Assembly (NCBI RefSeq): GCF_008801475.1
Contig: NZ_VZPP01000001.1
Location: forward strand, 496,001-560,000
Length of the DNA stretch: 64,000 nt
Direction of reading: 5' to 3'
DNA from: Pseudomonas moorei
GTDB lineage: Bacteria; Pseudomonadota; Gammaproteobacteria; Pseudomonadales; Pseudomonadaceae
In this document: piece after piece, positions 27,116-35,555 of the stretch
Position numbering within the stretch: position 1 is the stretch's first letter
Layout: each line of letters starts with the position of its first letter
Program-made: the position numbers and the translations under genes
The notes under the pieces: generated by a model
The model's input: only the letters and a program-made list of their open reading frames with translations
The model's database searches: none
What the model was told of the DNA's origin: nothing

Positions 27116-27952
27116 TCAGTCGAAATGCACTTCGGCTTGCTGGCAAAGGCCGCTCGCATTGCTTGCCCACAGTTCGGCGGTGCCGGAACCCGTGTGTCGT
27201 CCACCGAGTTGGAAGTCGTCCGGGGCAATCAGCGGACGCAGCCCGCGGAAACTAAAGCGGCGCACGCGGGCCAGGGGATTGGCGCGCACGAAAGCAGTCA
27301 TGCTCAGGGTGGCGGTCAATGGGCCATGAACTACCAAGTTGGGGTAGCCTTCGGTCTCTGTGACGTAGGGCCAGTCGAAGTGAATGCGGTGGGCATTGAA
27401 GGTCAATGCGGAATAGCGGAACAGCAACACCGGAGTGGGGCTAAAGTTCTCCCTCCACTCGGATTCAGGCACTGGCTCACCTTGCCCCAGCTTGGGTGGG
27501 CTAGGCTCGCGGTAGACAATGTCTTGTTCTTCCGAGATGCATAGCTGGCCGTCCTGCCAATACTCATGCTTGAGTGTCACGAACAGCAGCGAGCCCGTGT
27601 GACCGGTCTTTTCCGCGATCTTTTCGATCCGGGTCTTGCGGGTGGCTTGCAACCCCACGCGCAACGGCTCGATGAAATCCAGGCGCCCGCCAGCCCACAT
27701 CCGGTTGCGACCATGAGCCGGCGGCATGAAAGTGCCGAGTGCCGGGTGCCCGTCCGTACCCAGATCGCTGCTGTCGGCTGGCTCCGTAAAGAAGCACCAG
27801 TGCCAGAGCCACGGAAGTTCTTCACCCTGACCAGGAACTTTCACGTTGAAAGTCGCGGCAATGCGCTGGATCAGGTTACGGCTGAACTGGTCGTGGGCTT
27901 CCTGGGTACGTCCCAGCCATTGGGATGGATCGAAACTGAGCATGTCTGGCAT
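27116..27952 (-). CDS. MaoC/FAS1-like hydratase, probable mesaconyl- or itaconyl-CoA hydratase
   Basis: A 278-residue protein with a FAS1-like dehydratase (hot-dog) N-terminal half (LPWLWHWCFF, GTFMPPAHGRNRMWAGGRLDF) and a second hot-dog half with FRYSALTFNAHRIHFDWPYVTETEGYPNLVVHGPL, whose N-x-H-R-I-H-F-D element is the R-hydratase-type catalytic motif. This is the family of mesaconyl-C4-CoA hydratase and of P. aeruginosa itaconyl-CoA hydratase. First gene of a reverse-strand operon, 271 bases from the divergent mml thiolase gene. The role, hydration to citramalyl-CoA, is inferred from family and neighbours. Confidence 0.83.
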   Translation of the reverse strand: MPDMLSFDPSQWLGRTQEAHDQFSRNLIQRIAATFNVKVPGQGEELPWLWHWCFFTEPADSSDLGTDGHPALGTFMPPAHGRNRMWAGGRLDFIEPLRVGLQATRKTRIEKIAEKTGHTGSLLFVTLKHEYWQDGQLCISEEQDIVYREPSPPKLGQGEPVPESEWRENFSPTPVLLFRYSALTFNAHRIHFDWPYVTETEGYPNLVVHGPLTATLSMTAFVRANPLARVRRFSFRGLRPLIAPDDFQLGGRHTGSGTAELWASNASGLCQQAEVHFD

Positions 27953-28001
27953 CCGCTGATGTTGTGCGATGCATGATGCTAGGAGCGTGGCGAGAGGGGG
28001 A

Positions 28002-28021
28002 ATTAGCTTTTGCGGAAGAGG
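28002..28021 (+). promoter_or_regulatory. shared 20-base motif, copy 1 (between the hydratase and mmlC)
   Basis: TTAGCTTTTGCGGAAGAGGG, 18 of 20 identical to 34077-34096. It lies 50 bases upstream of the hydratase start and 202 bases upstream of the mmlC start, so a bound regulator could serve both directions. The centre (CTTTTGCGGAAGAG) is an imperfect dyad, as LysR sites often are. Candidate target of the regulator encoded at 30598. Confidence 0.55.
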
Positions 28022-28222
28022 GGGTCAACTAATGGCTAAGGAGGTAGGCCATTCAGTTTTAGCGGTGAGGGTTTGAGCGGCAAGGCAAACGCATCCGCTG
28101 GATCACAGGCACAACTCAGGAGCTTAAGCCAGGCGAAACGCGGGCTTTCGCGATGCAAAATTGCCGGCGCGTTCGTTGACCGCCCATGCTGTGCGCATTG
28201 CCCCCATTGAGGTTGAGCTGCA

Positions 28223-29419
28223 ATGAAAAACGCGCTGATCGTTTCGCCCCTTCGCACACCCATCGGCAAGTTTGGCGGCGCGCTGGCTCCGCTCACAGCC
28301 GAGCATTTGGCCTCGTTCATGATTAGCCAGGTGATGGCGCGCACGGGAGTGCCGGGACACTCACTGGACGAGGTGATCGTCGCACAGTCCTACGCCTCCA
28401 GTGAGGCACCGTGCATCGGTCGATACGCTGCGTTGTCCGCGGGCCTACCTGTTGAGGTGCCGGGCTACACGCTGGATCGTCGTTGCGGCTCGGGCCTGCA
28501 GGCGGTGATCGATGCTTCCATGATGGTCAAAACTGGCAATGCCGAAGCGGTGCTGGTGGTTGGTGTAGAGAGCATGAGCAACATTGAGTACTACAGCACC
28601 GACATGCGCTGGGGCGCGCGAGCTGGCAGCGTGCGCTTTCATGACCGCCTGGAGCGCGGTCGCGAGCGTTCGCAGCCTTCCGAGCGATTCGGGCACATTT
28701 CCGGGATGCCGGAAACCGCCGATAACCTGGCCCTGGACTATGGCATTAGCCGCGAGGAAGCGGATAGCTTCTCCGTGCGCAGCCACCAGAATGCCGCGGC
28801 TGCCTGGCGAGAAGGGCGCTTCGCCGATGAAGTGGTCGCGGTAGATGTGCCCGGCAAGCGCGGCGCCGTCACGCGGGTAACAATAGACGAGGGCATTCGT
28901 GAGGACGCCAGCCTCGAAAGCATGAAGGCCCTCCGCCTCATTCGCCCCGAAGGCGTGTGCACGGCGGGCAATTCCAGCCAGCAGAACGACGCGGCAGCGG
29001 GCTGTCTGGTGGTGTCGCCGGAGTACGCCGCGCGTCACGGATTGACGCCAATGGCGCGTCTGGTGGACTGGGCCGCCGCGGGTTGCGAACCCTCGCGTAT
29101 GGGCATCGGGCCAGTACCTGCCACGCAAAAGCTGTTGATGCGAACCGGGTTGAGCCTGGCCGAACTGGACTTGATCGAGCTCAACGAAGCCTTCGCTGCC
29201 CAGGCCCTGGCGGTGCTCAAGGCCTGGGGCCTGGACGACTTGTCCCGGGTGAACGTCAACGGTTCGGGGATTTCGTTGGGCCACCCCATTGGGGCCACGG
29301 GTGTGCGCATTATGACCACGCTGTTGCACGAAATGCGTCGGCGCGAGGCACGCTATGGCTTGGAAACCATGTGCATCGGTGGCGGCCAGGGACTGGCGGC
29401 GTTGTTCGAGCGCGTTTGA
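28223..29419 (+). CDS. mmlC: thiolase, 4-methyl-3-oxoadipyl-CoA thiolase
   Basis: A 398-residue thiolase: nucleophile C88 in LDRRCGSGLQAV, NSSQQNDAAAG, the base-site histidine in GHPIGATG and the second catalytic Cys in CIGGGQG. In this operon it should cleave 4-methyl-3-oxoadipyl-CoA to acetyl-CoA plus methylsuccinyl-CoA, the role I recall for MmlC of P. reinekei MT1. GAGG lies upstream of the ATG. It heads a ten-gene, 9.4-kb forward cluster ending at 37586, and diverges from the hydratase/dehydrogenase/lyase operon. Confidence 0.92.
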   Translation: MKNALIVSPLRTPIGKFGGALAPLTAEHLASFMISQVMARTGVPGHSLDEVIVAQSYASSEAPCIGRYAALSAGLPVEVPGYTLDRRCGSGLQAVIDASMMVKTGNAEAVLVVGVESMSNIEYYSTDMRWGARAGSVRFHDRLERGRERSQPSERFGHISGMPETADNLALDYGISREEADSFSVRSHQNAAAAWREGRFADEVVAVDVPGKRGAVTRVTIDEGIREDASLESMKALRLIRPEGVCTAGNSSQQNDAAAGCLVVSPEYAARHGLTPMARLVDWAAAGCEPSRMGIGPVPATQKLLMRTGLSLAELDLIELNEAFAAQALAVLKAWGLDDLSRVNVNGSGISLGHPIGATGVRIMTTLLHEMRRREARYGLETMCIGGGQGLAALFERV

Positions 29420-29452
29420 TCGACCGATGCCGTTTGCGCGGCTGTACACTCG

Positions 29453-29471
29453 CCTTAAGCGCTTCTTAAGG
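29453..29471. promoter_or_regulatory. perfect inverted repeat between mmlC and mmlL
   Basis: CCTTAAG, five bases, CTTAAGG: a 7-base perfect dyad 34 bases past the mmlC stop and about 105 bases before mmlL. It may be a partial terminator or attenuator, or a regulator site; no T-tract follows. Confidence 0.4.
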
Positions 29472-29576
29472 TGCTGTTAACGAGATATCAACTGCGCAGT
29501 CGGTACCGGCAACGGATAATCCGGAAAAACCAGCGGCACAGCCGCGAACTAACAAAAACCGTTGAGGTACAAAGCC

Positions 29577-30470
29577 ATGATGCAGTCCCGCATGATCGGA
29601 GACATTAAAGTTACCCGTATTCTTGAATACGCGGGCCCGACCCATGATCCCGCGTTCCTGTTTCCGGGCATGGAGGAGGGTGTACTGCAACAGCACCGTG
29701 ACCTGATGGCGCCAAATCACTGGATCGAGCACATGAACAAGTTGCTGGTCACTATCCAGTTCTGGATCGTGCACGTGGGCAGCAACATCATTGTGATCGA
29801 CACCGGCGTCGGTAACTTTAAGCCGCGGCCGGGCATTGCGCGCATGAACATGCTCAACACCCTGGTCAAGGAGTGGATGATCGCCGCTGGCGCACCGCCC
29901 GAGAAAGTCACACACGTGGTCATCACCCACCTTCACTCCGACCATGTGGGCTGGAACACCACCTGGCAGGACGGCCGCTGGGTGCCGACGTTCCCCAATG
30001 CGCGTTACTACCTGCCCAAGGACGACTTCGATTTCTGTCACCAGGGCAAGAACAAGGAAGCCGGCGTGATTGACGTGTTCGGAGAGTCGTTTTTCGACAG
30101 CGTGATGCCGATCGTCAACGAAGGCCTTGCAGAAATGATGTTGCCAGGTGAAGAAATCGCCGATTGCCTGGTGGTCGAAGCTGCGCCGGGGCACAGTCCT
30201 GGTCAGGTGGCTTTCCGTGTGCGATCTCAAGGGCAAGAAGGTATTTTCTGTGGCGACATCCTGCACAGCCCGATCCAGATCGTGCGCCCGGACATCAACT
30301 CCGGTTACTGCATCTGGGAAGACATCGCTCGCCGCACCCGTCTGGAATTTCTCAATAACGCGGCCGACCGCGAAGCGCTGATCATGCCGGTGCACTTTGG
30401 TGAGCCGCATTGCGGTTTCATCCGTCGCCAGGGCAACGGCTTCGTGTTCGAGCCGTCGCACTGGGTTTGA
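29577..30470 (+). CDS. mmlL: metallo-beta-lactamase-fold lactonase, 4-methyl-3-oxoadipate enol-lactone hydrolase
   Basis: A 297-residue metallo-beta-lactamase-fold hydrolase with the dinuclear metal site H118-L-H120-S-D122-H123 (ITHLHSDHVGW), the later metal His in APGHSPGQ, the bridging Asp in FCGDILHSP and the last His in MPVHFGEP. It is the general AHL-lactonase-like type. In the mml pathway it opens the enol-lactone ring, the job done by the unrelated alpha/beta hydrolase PcaD in the ordinary 3-oxoadipate pathway. GAGG nine bases before ATG 29577 fixes the start rather than TTG 29562. Confidence 0.9.
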   Translation: MMQSRMIGDIKVTRILEYAGPTHDPAFLFPGMEEGVLQQHRDLMAPNHWIEHMNKLLVTIQFWIVHVGSNIIVIDTGVGNFKPRPGIARMNMLNTLVKEWMIAAGAPPEKVTHVVITHLHSDHVGWNTTWQDGRWVPTFPNARYYLPKDDFDFCHQGKNKEAGVIDVFGESFFDSVMPIVNEGLAEMMLPGEEIADCLVVEAAPGHSPGQVAFRVRSQGQEGIFCGDILHSPIQIVRPDINSGYCIWEDIARRTRLEFLNNAADREALIMPVHFGEPHCGFIRRQGNGFVFEPSHWV

Positions 30471-30553
30471 TACCGGCTTGTTTGCCGTGCTTGTAAAGTA
30501 GCCGCGACCGCGCCGGTCGTGGCTATGTTGAATGCCACTAGGCAGACTCAATG

Positions 30554-30569
30554 TACTGTGAGTACAGTA
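30554..30569. promoter_or_regulatory. perfect inverted repeat before the mml LysR gene
   Basis: TACTGT, four bases, ACAGTA, flanked by AGACT on the left and AGTCT on the right, 28 bases before the LysR start at 30598. Candidate autoregulatory operator. Confidence 0.45.
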
Positions 30570-30597
30570 AGTCTCACTTGGCAGGAACCGTCCGACC

Positions 30598-31500
30598 ATG
30601 GCGATGCATTTCGATATCACCGATTTCCGTCTGTTCATCAACATCGCGGAAACCAGCAGTCTTACCCGCGGCTCCGAGCGCTCGTTCCTTTCGGTGCCCG
30701 CAACAAGCAACCGTATCAAAAACCTGGAAGAAAACCTCGGCGTGCGCTTGCTCGAGCGCTCGCCTCAGGGTGTGACCCTGACCAACGCCGGCAAGACCTA
30801 TTTACAGCACGCGCGGGTGATCCTGTCCCAGCTGGAAATGCTCACCGGCGATCTACAGCAATACACCGACGGCCTCAAGGGGCAGTTGCGCCTGCAAGCC
30901 AACACCACCGCGATTACCGAATACCTGCCGCCGGTGGTGGGTGAGTATCTGATCAGTCATCCGGATGTGCACATCGACATGCGCGAGCGTCTCAGTGACG
31001 ACATCGTGCGTGCCGTTCGCGAGGGCAGCACCGATCTGGGCATCGTGTCCGGGAGCGTGGTCACCGACGGCTTGCAGAGTGTGCCGCTGGTATCCAGCCG
31101 TTTGATGGTCATCGCGCCGCTGGATCACCCAATTCTGTTGCGCGGTGATGTGTTTTTTAAGGAAACCCTGCAATACGCCTTTGTATCGTTGCTCGAGGGC
31201 AGCGCAATCAATGTGTTCCTCAGCCGCGCCGCCGCCGCGTTGCACCTGCCGCTGACCATTCGGGTACAGGTTGCCAGTTCCGACGCCATCTTCCGTATGG
31301 TCGAAGCAGGGGCCGGTATTGCCATCGTGCCTCAGGCCAGTTACGACCGGCTCAAGGGGCGGCAGGGTATCGGTGCCTGTCAATTGCTTGATCCCTGGGC
31401 GGTGCGGACCTTCCAGCTCTGTTCCCAGGATTTCGACGGCCTCTCGACCTTCGCCCGCGAATTCGCCGACGCGCTCATCGAGCGTTACCGCACGGTCTAG
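30598..31500 (+). CDS. LysR-family regulator of the mml operon
   Basis: A 300-residue LysR protein with HTH SLTRGSERSFLSVPATSNRIKNLE, RLLERSPQGVTLTNAGKTY, and effector domain LRLQANTTAITEYLPPVVGEYL and EAGAGIAIVPQASYDR. Codon use and orientation match the surrounding mml genes, so it is embedded in the operon rather than divergent from it, which is unusual for the family. By position it is the pathway regulator; I recall 4-methyl-3-oxoadipate as inducer of this system in MT1. Likely sites are the motif copies at 28002 and 34077. Confidence 0.88.
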   Translation: MAMHFDITDFRLFINIAETSSLTRGSERSFLSVPATSNRIKNLEENLGVRLLERSPQGVTLTNAGKTYLQHARVILSQLEMLTGDLQQYTDGLKGQLRLQANTTAITEYLPPVVGEYLISHPDVHIDMRERLSDDIVRAVREGSTDLGIVSGSVVTDGLQSVPLVSSRLMVIAPLDHPILLRGDVFFKETLQYAFVSLLEGSAINVFLSRAAAALHLPLTIRVQVASSDAIFRMVEAGAGIAIVPQASYDRLKGRQGIGACQLLDPWAVRTFQLCSQDFDGLSTFAREFADALIERYRTV

Positions 31501-31540
31501 ATCCGCCTGAATTGCCTCCCCATAGATGCAGAAATCCACT

Positions 31541-31625
31541 GTAGGAGCTGCCGCAGGCTGCGATCTTTTGATTTTGTTTTTAAAAATCAAAAGATCGCAG
31601 CCTCGTTGCACTCGATAGCTTCTAC
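31541..31625. repeat. REP-type element with a 21-base perfect hairpin
   Basis: Starts GTAGGAGCTGCCGCAGGCTG. The arms at 31555-31575 and 31583-31603 are perfect 21-base complements around a seven-base loop. This is the common Pseudomonas GTAGGAGCTGCCGCAGGCTGC family. It fills much of the 299-base gap between the LysR gene and mmlF and should shape transcript stability there. Confidence 0.85.
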
Positions 31626-31799
31626 AGGGTTTCGCGCATGTTACGCAGGCAGCCATTAATCGATCGTTAATTCGCCCTTTCGAAGTCCGAAATTGTGGGC
31701 CTCGGGCCGCACTGGCAAGCTGATTCAAACGCGGGGTAGCGCCTTGCACTGCTTGCCAGACTCCGGCCTGGCCCCAAGAACGAGAAAGGATGTATAGCG

Positions 31800-32492
31800 A
31801 TGATCAACAAGCTGTTGCCTAGCGCCATTGAAGCGCTGGCGGACATTCCCGACGGGGCTGTGGTGGCCGTGGGCGGCTTCGGCGGCGCTGGCATGCCCGA
31901 CGACCTGATTCAGGCATTGATCGCTCAGGGCGCGACCGACCTGACTCTGGTCAGCAACAACGCCGGCCAGGGCGATACCGGTTTGGCCGCGCTGCTCAAG
32001 GCGGGCCGCGTTCGCCGGATCCTTTGCTCCTACCCGCGAATGAACGGTTCTCATGTGTTCGAGACCCTCTACCGTGCCGGAAAAATCGAACTGGAGATCG
32101 TCCCTCAGGGCAACTTGGCCGAGCGCCTGCGGGCCGCCGGCTGCGGCATCGGTGGTTTTTACACGCCGACTGGCTTTGGCACCTTGTTGGCCAAAGGCAA
32201 GGAATCGCGCACCATCGACGGCCGCAACTACGTGCTCGAATACCCCATCCACGTTGACTTCGCCTTGATCAATGCTGAGGAGGGCGATCGCTGGGGCAAC
32301 CTGGTGTACCGCAAAACCGCGCGCAATTTCGCCCCGATCATGGCCATGGCCGCGCACAACACCATTGCTTCGGTCGGTCGCGTGGTGGAGTTGGGTGAGC
32401 TTGATCCGGAGCGGGTCATCACCCCCGGTATCTTCGTCAAACACATTGTCCAGCGCACCGATGTTGCGCCGGCACAGCAGCAGGTGGGATGA
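31800..32492 (+). CDS. mmlF: CoA transferase subunit A (4-methyl-3-oxoadipate)
   Basis: A 230-residue alpha subunit of a family I 3-oxoacid CoA transferase (PcaI/CatI type): VAVGGFGGAGMPDDLI, the loop VSNNAGQGDTGLAALL, GGFYTPTGFGT and DFALINAEEGDRWGNLVYRK. With the B subunit it moves CoA from succinyl-CoA to the oxoadipate. GAAAGG is nine bases before the ATG. Six bases separate it from the B gene. Confidence 0.93.
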   Translation: MINKLLPSAIEALADIPDGAVVAVGGFGGAGMPDDLIQALIAQGATDLTLVSNNAGQGDTGLAALLKAGRVRRILCSYPRMNGSHVFETLYRAGKIELEIVPQGNLAERLRAAGCGIGGFYTPTGFGTLLAKGKESRTIDGRNYVLEYPIHVDFALINAEEGDRWGNLVYRKTARNFAPIMAMAAHNTIASVGRVVELGELDPERVITPGIFVKHIVQRTDVAPAQQQVG

Positions 32493-32498
32493 ACAAAA

Positions 32499-33167
32499 AT
32501 GGACAAAAACATTCGCAACGCAATGGCGGCTCGCGTCGCCCGCGACATCCCTGAAGGCGCCTACGTCAACCTGGGCATCGGCCTGCCAACCCTGGTGGCC
32601 AACCACCTGCCACAGGAGAAGGACATTTTCCTGCACAGTGAAAACGGCGTACTGGGGCGCTGGGTGGCCGCGCTTCCCGGTCAGGAAGATTGGGACATGA
32701 TCAACGCCGGCAAAGAGCCGATCCAGCCGCTACCGGGCGTCGCATTCTTTCACCATGCCGACTCCTTCGGGATGATGCGCGGGGGCCATCTGGACATCTG
32801 CGTCCTTGGCGCATTCCAGGTCGCAGCCAACGGCGACCTGGCCAACTGGCATACCGGCGCTAAGGATGCCATTCCCGCAGTAGGCGGTGCGATGGACCTG
32901 GCGATCGGCGCCAAGCGCATCTTTGTGATGATGGATCACCTGGGCAAGGACGGTCAGAGCAAGTTTTTGTCCGCCTGCACCTACCCATTGACCGGGCTGG
33001 GCTGCGTCAGTCGGGTCTACACCGACATGGCCACCCTGGAACTGACCGATGACGGTGTGTTGGTGCTGGAGCTGATTGGCGATGTCACTGCCGAACGTCT
33101 GCAGGAGCTGACACCCGTGCCACTGGACTTTTCCATCCTCAACTTAGCATCAATGGCTAAGATATAA
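32499..33167 (+). CDS. mmlG: CoA transferase subunit B
   Basis: A 222-residue beta subunit of the same enzyme (PcaJ/CatJ type). The catalytic glutamate is E48 in HSENGVLG, which forms the glutamyl-CoA intermediate; VNLGIGLPTLVANH, GGHLDICVLGAFQV and KFLSACTYPLTGLGCV are family landmarks. It ends ten bases before the thioesterase gene. Confidence 0.94.
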   Translation: MDKNIRNAMAARVARDIPEGAYVNLGIGLPTLVANHLPQEKDIFLHSENGVLGRWVAALPGQEDWDMINAGKEPIQPLPGVAFFHHADSFGMMRGGHLDICVLGAFQVAANGDLANWHTGAKDAIPAVGGAMDLAIGAKRIFVMMDHLGKDGQSKFLSACTYPLTGLGCVSRVYTDMATLELTDDGVLVLELIGDVTAERLQELTPVPLDFSILNLASMAKI

Positions 33168-33177
33168 GGCGCCGGTC

Positions 33178-34065
33178 ATGGAGCTGCATACCTCTGGACA
33201 GTACTGGGATCAGCGGGACCTGACCGAATTGCTTGCGCTGGATCTGGATGGGCAAAACCGATACCGCAGCCATACCAGTGACGTCGACAACCACGGACAT
33301 GTCTATGGCGGACAATTGATCGCCCAAACGCTTTGGGCGGCGGCGCAAGGCTTGGAAGGGCGCAGCCCCAGTCTGTTGCAAATGACCTTTCTCAATGATG
33401 CCAGCCCGCTGGACACCATTGAGTACAGCGTGGAGTTGCTGCAGGACGGCCGATGCTTCTCCAACCGGCATATCTATGGCGTGCAGGGCACCGGCCTGGT
33501 GTTGAGCGCCAACGCGTCATTCCAGAAAACCAGCACTGACAGTGGCAGGGTCTATCACTTGGACCGCCTGCTGCCGACACCCGAAAGCCTGCCGACTCTC
33601 GCCGAATCGGCCGCCAGTCAGATGCATCAGGGCCACGCTCTTCGTTTGCGCTTAATTGACCGGCCTGTTCTTGACGTGCGGCCAATCCACGCTGAAAGAG
33701 CGGGCGGGCGACCAGACGATCAGCCCGAGGTCGGCTACTGGGTGCGTTTGAACCAGCCGCTGCCGAACGAAGGTTGTCTGCACCCTGCGGCGCTGGCCTA
33801 TATGTCCGACTGCTGGCTCAACCGATGTCTGGTGCCGTCGCCTTCGATGCCTGATCCGTGGCAGCACGGCCGCGTCAGTCAGCTCAATCACAGTCTGTGG
33901 TTCCACAGCTCGTTAATCGATGCCAACGACTGGCTGCTTTTTCTGAGCGAGCCTGTTCGTAGCCTGGCCGGTCGCGGTTTGGTCACGACCCACATTTATC
34001 AGCGTTATGGCCGGCTTGTCGCGAGCATGACTCAAGACATGTTGCTGTCGCCGTTGGTTGCGTGA
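33178..34065 (+). CDS. acyl-CoA thioesterase II (TesB-like)
   Basis: A 295-residue double hot-dog thioesterase. It has HVYGGQLIAQTLWAA in the first half, the typical SVELLQDGRCFSNRHIYGVQ, and SLNHSLWFHSSLIDANDWLLF in the second half, where the Asp of DANDW corresponds to the catalytic Asp of TesB. It hydrolyses acyl-CoA. Its tight placement between the CoA-transferase and permease genes shows it belongs to the pathway. A plausible job is release of methylsuccinate or recovery of CoA from stalled intermediates. Confidence 0.88.
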   Translation: MELHTSGQYWDQRDLTELLALDLDGQNRYRSHTSDVDNHGHVYGGQLIAQTLWAAAQGLEGRSPSLLQMTFLNDASPLDTIEYSVELLQDGRCFSNRHIYGVQGTGLVLSANASFQKTSTDSGRVYHLDRLLPTPESLPTLAESAASQMHQGHALRLRLIDRPVLDVRPIHAERAGGRPDDQPEVGYWVRLNQPLPNEGCLHPAALAYMSDCWLNRCLVPSPSMPDPWQHGRVSQLNHSLWFHSSLIDANDWLLFLSEPVRSLAGRGLVTTHIYQRYGRLVASMTQDMLLSPLVA

Positions 34066-34076
34066 ATGAGATGGTC

Positions 34077-34096
34077 TTAGCTATTGCGAAAGAGGG
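34077..34096 (+). promoter_or_regulatory. shared 20-base motif, copy 2 (before the mml permease)
   Basis: TTAGCTATTGCGAAAGAGGG begins 11 bases after the thioesterase stop and ends 137 bases before the permease start. It differs from 28002-28021 at two of 20 bases, and looser similarity runs about 20 bases further. It marks a likely internal promoter: I recall that the MT1 operon was reported to have two promoters. Confidence 0.55.
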
Positions 34097-34233
34097 ACTT
34101 CCACAACGGCAAATGGGCAGAAGCAACGAACTCCCTCATGCTGCGAATGCGGATTGCGCATCGGTAACAGAAACACCCATGGCGTTGCTCTGAGGCCATG
34201 AGCAGTTCACCAATAACAATAAGGAAGGTCATC

Positions 34234-35523
34234 ATGTTCGATTGGTACAGGAAAGGCTCGCCTCGTGAACGCAAGACATTCTGGGCCTGCTACTCCGGCT
34301 GGGCGCTGGATTCCTACGACATGCAGATGTTCAGCTTTCTGCTGCCAACGATCATTGCCCTGTGGGGGCTGACCAAGGCCGAAGCCGGCATGGTCGGCAC
34401 TGCCGCATTGCTGTCGGCGGCCATTGGCGGTTGGGCCGCCGGTATTCTCAGCGACCGCCACGGTCGTGTGCGCATCCTGATCTTCTCGATTCTCTGGTTC
34501 ACTTTTTTTGGTGTGGTAGCCGGCTTCGCGCAAAACTTCGAACAGTTGCTGATCGCCCGGACCTTGCAAGGTTTCGGCTTCGGCGGTGAATGGGCGGTAG
34601 GTGCTGCGCTGATGGCTGAAGTGATCAACCCGAGTAATCGCGGTCGCGCGATGGGCTTTGTGCAGTCGGGCTTCGCACTGGGTTGGGCAGGCGCGGTAAT
34701 TATCATCACCGTCATCCTCAGCCAGTTCCCGGCGGAACTGGCTTGGCGTGTCGCGTTCTGGTTCGGGGTCATCCCGGCACTGATGGTGTTGTTTATCCGC
34801 CGTCACGTCAAAGACTCCGATGCGTTTGTTCAGGCCGTTGCAAGCAAGGCGCCCAAAGCCTCTTTCTCGACCGTGTTCAAACCGCAGTACCGGCGGCTGA
34901 CAATGCTATCGAGCATTCTGGTGGTCGGTCTGCAAGCGGGCAGCTACGTGATTCTGGTGTGGATACCGTCGTTGCTCAAGGACCGTGGTGTGGAGTCCGG
35001 TTCGTTGATCGCTACCATCCTGGTCATGGCGCTGGGCTGCTTTGCCGGTTTCGCCAGTACTGCTTATCTGGCGGACAAACTGGGACGGCGTCCGACGCTG
35101 ATCGTGCTGTCGCTGATGTCGTGGATCGTGACCGTCACCTACATGATGATCCCGCTCAATCCACTGGTCACCCACGTCATGGGTTTCCTGGTGGGCTTCG
35201 CCGCCATTGGCATGTACGCGGCGCTGGGGCCGTTTCTCAGTGAATTGTTTCCCACCCATGTGCGCACCACCTGCATGGGCTTTTCCTACAATGTCGGCAA
35301 GTCGGTCGGTGCCACGGCGATCACAGGCGTCGGTGTGCTCTCGGTGCATGTCGGCCTGGCGCAAGCGATCGGCCTTTTTTGCCTGTGTGCTTATGCAATC
35401 TCCGTGGTGGCCTTGTTGCTGCTACCGGAAACCAAGGGCATCAGCATTGAAGTGCTGGATGCACAAGACCCGGCCGCTGACGCTGCCGCCCCTACAAATT
35501 CCACAACGCCGAAGACCGCCTGA
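34234..35523 (+). CDS. mmlH: MFS permease, probable methylmuconolactone transporter
   Basis: A 429-residue, 12-helix major facilitator of the aromatic-acid/sialate-like group. Visible are GWALDSYDMQMFSFLLP in helix 1, the loop motif GILSDRHGRVRIL, GFGFGGEWAVGAALMAEV in helix 4, and ADKLGRRPTLIV in the second half. AAGGAAGG before ATG 34234 selects this start over one 12 codons upstream. Placed directly before the methylisomerase gene, it matches the permease gene mmlH of Cupriavidus necator JMP134 as I remember it, so uptake of 4-methylmuconolactone is inferred. It has its own promoter candidate at 34077. Confidence 0.85.
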   Translation: MFDWYRKGSPRERKTFWACYSGWALDSYDMQMFSFLLPTIIALWGLTKAEAGMVGTAALLSAAIGGWAAGILSDRHGRVRILIFSILWFTFFGVVAGFAQNFEQLLIARTLQGFGFGGEWAVGAALMAEVINPSNRGRAMGFVQSGFALGWAGAVIIITVILSQFPAELAWRVAFWFGVIPALMVLFIRRHVKDSDAFVQAVASKAPKASFSTVFKPQYRRLTMLSSILVVGLQAGSYVILVWIPSLLKDRGVESGSLIATILVMALGCFAGFASTAYLADKLGRRPTLIVLSLMSWIVTVTYMMIPLNPLVTHVMGFLVGFAAIGMYAALGPFLSELFPTHVRTTCMGFSYNVGKSVGATAITGVGVLSVHVGLAQAIGLFCLCAYAISVVALLLLPETKGISIEVLDAQDPAADAAAPTNSTTPKTA

Positions 35524-35555
35524 GCGCCGTTCTTTAGCCATTCATCGAGGTCCCC

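Noticed and set aside
25042..27116. Assignment of the hydratase/dehydrogenase/lyase set simply as the itaconate operon
   Set aside because: The itaconate CoA-transferase gene is absent and the set diverges from mml, which supplies methylsuccinyl-CoA; itaconate use remains possible but is not the simplest reading.
30554..30569. LexA-type SOS box before the mml LysR gene
   Set aside because: The half-sites CTGT and ACAG are four bases apart, not eight as in a LexA box.
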